Assembly: GCA_022424805.1 (NCBI GenBank)
Contig: JAKMGR010000294.1
Span: 1 to 11,231 of the forward strand
DNA length: 11,231 nt
Source of the DNA: Verrucomicrobiales bacterium
GTDB taxonomy: Bacteria > Verrucomicrobiota > Verrucomicrobiia > Verrucomicrobiales > DEV007
Direction of reading: 5' to 3'
Shown here: positions 8,135 to 11,231 of the stretch, piece by piece
Layout: the number at the start of each line of letters is the position of its first letter
Position numbering within the stretch: the stretch's first letter is position 1
Notes under the pieces: model-generated
What the model saw: the letters and a program-made list of their open reading frames with translations, nothing else
What the model was told of the DNA's origin: nothing
Database searches by the model: none
Program-made: the position numbers and the translations under genes

Positions 8135-9073
8135 CTACTCTTTTTCCGGGCCGATTGGCTCGACCGCTTCTCCGGTTTCCTTGTTAAAAATATTGAGCTG
8201 CTCACCGACGGTCGTGACAAAAGACACAGGCGGGACGCTCTCACGCAGGAAAACGTTCGCCCCGACCGTTGTGCTGTGGCCAATCGTAGTTTTCCCACCG
8301 AGCACGGTAGCATGAGGATAGATCACAACCTTGTCTTCGACGTTGGGATGACGCTTGTTGCCCTTCACGATTCGACCATTTTCGTCCTTGGGAAAATTAC
8401 GTGCACCGAGAGTCACGCCGTGATAGAGCTTCACATGGGCACCTATAACGCAGGTCTCCCCTATGACGACTCCCGTTCCGTGGTCGATGAAGAAATACTC
8501 ACCAATCGTCGCGCCAGGGTGGATGTCGATGCCAGTCAGGCTATGGGCATACTCCGTCATAATGCGGGGAATCAACGGAATATCGCTCTTATACAGGCAG
8601 TGCGCGCACCGCTGAATCGCAATCGCTTCGATGCACGGATACGCCAGAATGATCTCGTCAAAATTCTTTGCCGCAGGGTCGCCCTCGTAGGCTGCTTCTA
8701 CGTCTGTCTGCAAAAGCCTTCTCAACTCGGGAAGGTGTCCAATAAATTCGCACACCAGGTCACGAGCCTGTTTCGCGAGTCCTGAATGAGTGTCTCCAGT
8801 CTCGTCATCGCGCAGACGCAGCGTCTTTGCCACTTCGACCTCCAGTGATTCCACGAGCGTGGCGATGCGCTCTCCGGTTATCATTTCCAACTCTTCTGCA
8901 GGAATGGGTTCCTCGTCGTGGTATCCGGGGAAAAGCAACTGCATGAGCCGTTCGCATACAGCAGTGACGGTACGCTTCGAGGGCAGGTTGGCACTGTCGA
9001 TGCGATTAATCCCTCCGATTTCGTGATAGGACTTCACGAGCGAGTCGGCAATATTCTGTTGCGAGCAATCCAT
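8135..9073 (-). CDS. cysE: Serine O-acetyltransferase
   Basis: The enzyme transfers acetyl from acetyl-CoA to L-serine, giving O-acetylserine for cysteine synthesis in the cytoplasm. The protein has 312 residues. The N-terminal part (about 1-175) is the helical SAT domain, and residues about 180-285 form the left-handed beta-helix of hexapeptide repeats (IHPGATIGEYFFIDHGTGVV and onward). Catalytic residues match E. coli CysE: Asp183 in GIDIHP and His198 in DHGTG, spaced 15 apart like Asp143 and His158. His242 in KRHPNV corresponds to His193, displaced by a short insertion (ARNFPKDENGRIVKGN) that is usual in the EpsC-type branch. The extended N-terminus also fits that plant/EpsC-like type more than enteric CysE. 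The start ATG (9071-9073) sits inside a 12-bp palindrome, and no Shine-Dalgarno sequence precedes it. It is the first gene of a two-gene unit with the SprT-like gene and is divergent from arsS. No cysK is visible next to it. Confidence 0.93.
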   Translation of the reverse strand: MDCSQQNIADSLVKSYHEIGGINRIDSANLPSKRTVTAVCERLMQLLFPGYHDEEPIPAEELEMITGERIATLVESLEVEVAKTLRLRDDETGDTHSGLAKQARDLVCEFIGHLPELRRLLQTDVEAAYEGDPAAKNFDEIILAYPCIEAIAIQRCAHCLYKSDIPLIPRIMTEYAHSLTGIDIHPGATIGEYFFIDHGTGVVIGETCVIGAHVKLYHGVTLGARNFPKDENGRIVKGNKRHPNVEDKVVIYPHATVLGGKTTIGHSTTVGANVFLRESVPPVSFVTTVGEQLNIFNKETGEAVEPIGPEKE

Positions 9074-9080
9074 ATATGGA
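9069..9080. promoter_or_regulatory. 12-bp perfect palindrome over the cysE start codon
   Basis: TCCATATATGGA is a perfect palindrome that contains the cysE ATG. Its position would let a bound dimeric protein block translation-proximal transcription of cysE. It may also be chance, because AT-rich palindromes of this size do occur. No regulator is assigned. Confidence 0.25.
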
Positions 9081-9091
9081 GAAAACGAGGG

Positions 9092-9131
9092 GGTGCCTCA
9101 ATTACCTGAGAACCGTAACCAGTGAGGCGCC
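9092..9131 (-). promoter_or_regulatory. Hairpin in the cysE leader
   Basis: GGTGCCTCA (9092-9100) pairs with TGAGGCGCC (9123-9131) over 9 bp with one G-T pair and a 22-nt loop. On the minus strand it would fold in the cysE 5' leader, ending about 18 nt before the start codon. The loop contains a second, alternative pairing (CTCA at 9097-9100 with TGAG at 9107-9110), so two mutually exclusive folds are possible. No T-tract long enough for an attenuator follows (only TTTT). It matches no riboswitch class I can recognise. It could instead be a protein operator serving both divergent promoters. Confidence 0.35.
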
Positions 9132-9186
9132 GTTTCCAAGAAAAAGCTTTCCTTTTTCACTCTCGATTTTTCTCGCTCCCAGCACA

Positions 9187-9201
9187 GAGTCTGCGAGACT
9201 C
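9187..9201. promoter_or_regulatory. Inverted repeat upstream of arsS, possible operator
   Basis: GAGTCT and AGACTC form a perfect 6-bp inverted repeat separated by GCG, located 45-59 bp before the arsS start. The place and size suit an operator for a dimeric repressor, such as an arsenic-responsive ArsR-type protein, but it does not resemble the AT-rich ArsR sites I know, and no arsR gene is in the window. No confident -35/-10 pair can be picked out on either strand of the 172-bp region. Confidence 0.3.
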
Positions 9202-9245
9202 CCGAGTAAGTTTCTCGAAACCATTTCGTCCCACCAGATTTTCAC

Positions 9246-10232
9246 ATGGTAATTTCCGAATGGAAAAACGACTTTGAACTCGCCCTTGAGACTGCTGCCG
9301 CGCCGCTTCGCCGGGCACAGGCAGAGATTCTTCAGCTCAACACAGGCAAGCTTTGCAATCTGACCTGCTTACACTGCCATGTGAACGCCGGACCGAAGCG
9401 GAGAGAGATCATGACCGGTGAAACGGTCGATCAGATTCTGGAATGGTATGAAAGGACTGACATTCCAACGCTCGACTTGACCGGAGGAACTCCGGAAATG
9501 ATTCCGGACTTTCGGCGACTCGTTTCGACAGTTCGCAATTTTTCGCAACCTCGTCGCGTTATGGACCGGCTCAATGCCACGATCATTGATGAGCCCGGAT
9601 ACGAATGGGTTCCTGAATTCCTCGCTGAAAACGAAGTCGAAATCATCGCAAGCATGCCTTGCTATGCTCCCGGCAATGTGAACGAGCAGCGCGGCGACGG
9701 CGTTTTTGATCGCAGCATCTCTGCCTTTCAAAAATTGAATAAACTTGGCTACGGACGCGATCCTAGACTGGTTCTCAACTTCGTCTACAATCCGAACGGA
9801 GCCTTCCTCCCACCCGATCAAGCAGATCTCGAAGCTGATTACAAGCGCGAGATGAAAAAGCATTTCGACATCGACTTCAACTCGCTCTACTGCATCGCGA
9901 ACATGCCGATCTCTCGCTTTGCTTCCTACCTGAAGCGCAACGGCGAACTCCAGGAGTATCTCCAGCTATTGCGGACACATTTCAATCCCGGCACGGTCGA
10001 CGGCCTGATGTGCCGCAACACGATCAACGTCAGTTGGGATGGTGAAGTCTACGACTGCGACTTCAACCAAATGAGCAAACTCCCGCTCGAAAATCCCGTA
10101 ACTGGCAACAAAACGGTCAAGGTATGGGAACTTGATCTCGACTCCTTTTCCAAGCACCCGATCCTGACCGGAAACCATTGCTTTGGTTGCACCGCTGGTA
10201 GCGGAAGCTCCTGTGGTGGTTCGCTCTCCTGA
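9246..10232 (+). CDS. arsS: Arsenosugar biosynthesis radical SAM protein ArsS
   Basis: ArsS is a radical SAM enzyme that joins the 5'-deoxyadenosyl group of SAM to dimethylated trivalent arsenic, making a dimethylarsinoyl-adenosine precursor of arsenosugars. The protein has 328 residues. The radical SAM cluster motif CNLTCLHC gives Cys37, Cys41 and Cys44, followed by HVNAGPKR, typical of this family, and by the SAM-binding stretch LDLTGGTPE. A Cys-rich C-terminus follows: GLMCRNTINVSWDGEVYDCDF, then the tail CFGCTAGSGSSCGG with Cys312, Cys315 and Cys323. These probably bind a further Fe-S cluster or the arsenic substrate. Some family members carry selenocysteine in this tail; here the codon is TGT and no in-frame TGA interrupts the gene. 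The start ATG at 9246 gives the usual distance to the cluster motif. There is no signal peptide. arsM begins 20 nt downstream, so the two should share one transcript. Confidence 0.93.
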   Translation: MVISEWKNDFELALETAAAPLRRAQAEILQLNTGKLCNLTCLHCHVNAGPKRREIMTGETVDQILEWYERTDIPTLDLTGGTPEMIPDFRRLVSTVRNFSQPRRVMDRLNATIIDEPGYEWVPEFLAENEVEIIASMPCYAPGNVNEQRGDGVFDRSISAFQKLNKLGYGRDPRLVLNFVYNPNGAFLPPDQADLEADYKREMKKHFDIDFNSLYCIANMPISRFASYLKRNGELQEYLQLLRTHFNPGTVDGLMCRNTINVSWDGEVYDCDFNQMSKLPLENPVTGNKTVKVWELDLDSFSKHPILTGNHCFGCTAGSGSSCGGSLS

Positions 10233-10252
10233 TCCCCTGACACTTTCCCGAT

Positions 10253-11231
10253 ATGGAAAAGAAAATCTCACTCAATCACTCTGCTGACCCCATCTCTTTA
10301 TCACCTGCCGACTCATCACCTTCGCTTGTGAAAATCGAATCCGTCGTCAAAGATCGCTACGCCGAAGGCGCCAACGCACGCCAGGAAGCGCTCTGCTGTC
10401 CCGTCGAATACGATACAAAGTATCTTGAGATCATTCCAGACGAAGTGATCGAACGCGACTACGGCTGCGGCGACCCAAGCCGGTGGGTAAAAGAAGGAGA
10501 AACCGTTCTCGATCTCGGAAGTGGTACAGGCAAGATTTGCTTTATCGCAAGCCAGGTCGTCGGAGCCGAAGGCAAGGTCATCGGCGTCGACATGACCGAT
10601 GACATGCTCGAAGTCGCATACCGCAATCAGCCGATTGTGGCGGAAAGAGTCGGCTACGATAACGTGGAGTTTCGAAAGGGCCGCATCCAGGATCTCGGTC
10701 TCGATCTCAATGCTTTGGAAGAACGCCTCCAGGAATCGCCTGTCGACGATGCCAACAGCTTCCTCGCCGCCGAAGAGTTGGCAGCAGAGCTTCGCGTCAA
10801 AAAGCCGCTCATCGAAAGCGACTCGATCGATATCGTCGTTTCCAACTGCGTGCTCAATCTGGTTTGCAAAGAGAATCGCCGCCAGATGTTTGAGGAGATC
10901 CATCGCGTCCTCAAGCGGGGTGGACGGGCCGTCATATCTGACATCGTCTGCGACGAAGAAGTGCCGCGGGATCTGCAAAACGATCCTGAACTCTGGAGCG
11001 GCTGCATTTCGGGAGCCTTTCTCGAAGACGAATTTCTCCAGGCATTCGAAGACGCGGGCTTCTACGGCGTGCGAATTCTCAAGCTAGATGAAGAACCATG
11101 GCAGACCGTCAAAGGGATCGAATTCCGCAGCATGACAATCGAAGCCTACAAAGGCAAGGAGGGCATCTGCCTCGAACGAAATCAGGCAGTCATTTACAAA
11201 GGCCCATTCAAGAAAGTTCTCGATGACGACG
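10253..11231 (+). CDS. arsM: Arsenite methyltransferase ArsM, arsenosugar type (3' partial)
   Basis: ArsM methylates As(III) stepwise with SAM in the cytoplasm and supplies dimethylated arsenic to ArsS. The 326 complete codons visible run off the window. Seen in order: a low-complexity N-terminus (about 1-25), EALCCPVEYD at 45-54, DYGCGDP with Cys72, the SAM-binding motif VLDLGSGTGK at 85-94, IGVDMTDDML at 110-119, VSNCVLNLV with Cys199, and ELWSGCISGAF with Cys251. Cys72, Cys199 and Cys251 lie in the sequence contexts of the three As(III)-binding cysteines of characterised ArsM (Cys72, Cys174 and Cys224 in the Cyanidioschyzon enzyme). A charged segment at about 149-188 before SNC is longer than in short ArsM proteins, which I associate with arsenosugar-cluster homologues. 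The ATG at 10253 is the first in frame; a GTG at 10328 would remove the low-complexity part. No Shine-Dalgarno is visible. It lies 20 nt after arsS. Confidence 0.9.
   Translation, partial: MEKKISLNHSADPISLSPADSSPSLVKIESVVKDRYAEGANARQEALCCPVEYDTKYLEIIPDEVIERDYGCGDPSRWVKEGETVLDLGSGTGKICFIASQVVGAEGKVIGVDMTDDMLEVAYRNQPIVAERVGYDNVEFRKGRIQDLGLDLNALEERLQESPVDDANSFLAAEELAAELRVKKPLIESDSIDIVVSNCVLNLVCKENRRQMFEEIHRVLKRGGRAVISDIVCDEEVPRDLQNDPELWSGCISGAFLEDEFLQAFEDAGFYGVRILKLDEEPWQTVKGIEFRSMTIEAYKGKEGICLERNQAVIYKGPFKKVLDDD

Noticed and set aside
8081..8785. Open frame of 234 codons on the + strand inside cysE
   Set aside because: Antisense to the hexapeptide-repeat region, whose periodic coding favours open mirror frames.
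9092..9131. Known riboswitch (SAM or T-box type) upstream of cysE
   Set aside because: The hairpin lacks the conserved cores of these classes, and no attenuator with a long T-tract follows.
9076..9252. 58-codon + strand frame starting in the palindrome and overlapping the arsS start (ATGGTAA)
   Set aside because: The overlap looks like a translational coupling, but the peptide has no recognisable features, no ribosome-binding site precedes it, and its start coincides with the cysE start on the other strand.
9246..10232. ArsS read as a radical SAM sulfatase-maturating enzyme (anSME) for the nearby sulfatase
   Set aside because: The HVNAGPKR context and the CxxCTAGxGSSC tail match ArsS; the expected anSME pattern is absent, and arsM is adjacent.
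10230..10232. Possible selenocysteine readthrough of the arsS TGA stop
   Set aside because: The downstream frame gives no conserved extension, and the Cys-rich tail is already complete before the stop.

Overview
The window looks like a chromosomal segment of a bacterium from the Planctomycetota-Verrucomicrobiota group, most likely Verrucomicrobiota. Three things point there: a secreted sulfatase fused to an N-terminal DUF1080 (3-keto-disaccharide hydrolase/LamG-like) domain and a helical-repeat tail, the lack of clear Shine-Dalgarno sequences before most genes, and moderate GC content. The phylum is an inference from gene style; no rRNA or other marker is present.

Layout, left to right. (1) Positions 1-2213 (+) hold most of an ATP-dependent Lon protease whose N-terminus lies before the window. 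(2) A gap of about 410 bp follows with no convincing gene. (3) 2623-4320 (-) is RecJ, a single-strand-specific 5'-3' exonuclease, convergent with lon. (4) A gap of about 380 bp holds two hairpins, one of them a near-ideal intrinsic terminator whose T-tract faces the + strand, against both flanking genes. (5) 4705-7278 (-) is the secreted DUF1080-sulfatase-helical repeat fusion; its 157-bp upstream region has three direct repeats spaced exactly 22 bp. (6) 7436-9073 (-) is a tight two-gene unit in which cysE (serine O-acetyltransferase) is followed after 3 nt by a SprT-like zinc protein. (7) A divergent 172-bp control region carries three inverted repeats. (8) 9246-11231 (+) holds arsS and the start of arsM, a compact arsenic methylation and arsenosugar pair that runs off the right edge.

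How the genes work together. Lon and RecJ are housekeeping genes for protein quality control and DNA repair. The sulfatase probably removes sulfate from an extracellular or periplasmic glycan; an organism living on sulfated algal polysaccharide would fit. arsM and arsS should act in sequence: ArsM methylates trivalent arsenic, and ArsS joins the dimethylated product to the 5'-deoxyadenosyl group of SAM, the first committed step to arsenosugars. The pair is divergent from cysE, which feeds cysteine synthesis. A link between thiol supply and arsenic handling is possible but only an inference.

The most interesting part is the right edge. The arsenosugar pair is known from other bacteria, so the novelty would lie in later pathway genes beyond position 11231 and in how the divergent region is controlled. 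I found no CRISPR array, tRNA, rRNA, insertion sequence or prophage gene.
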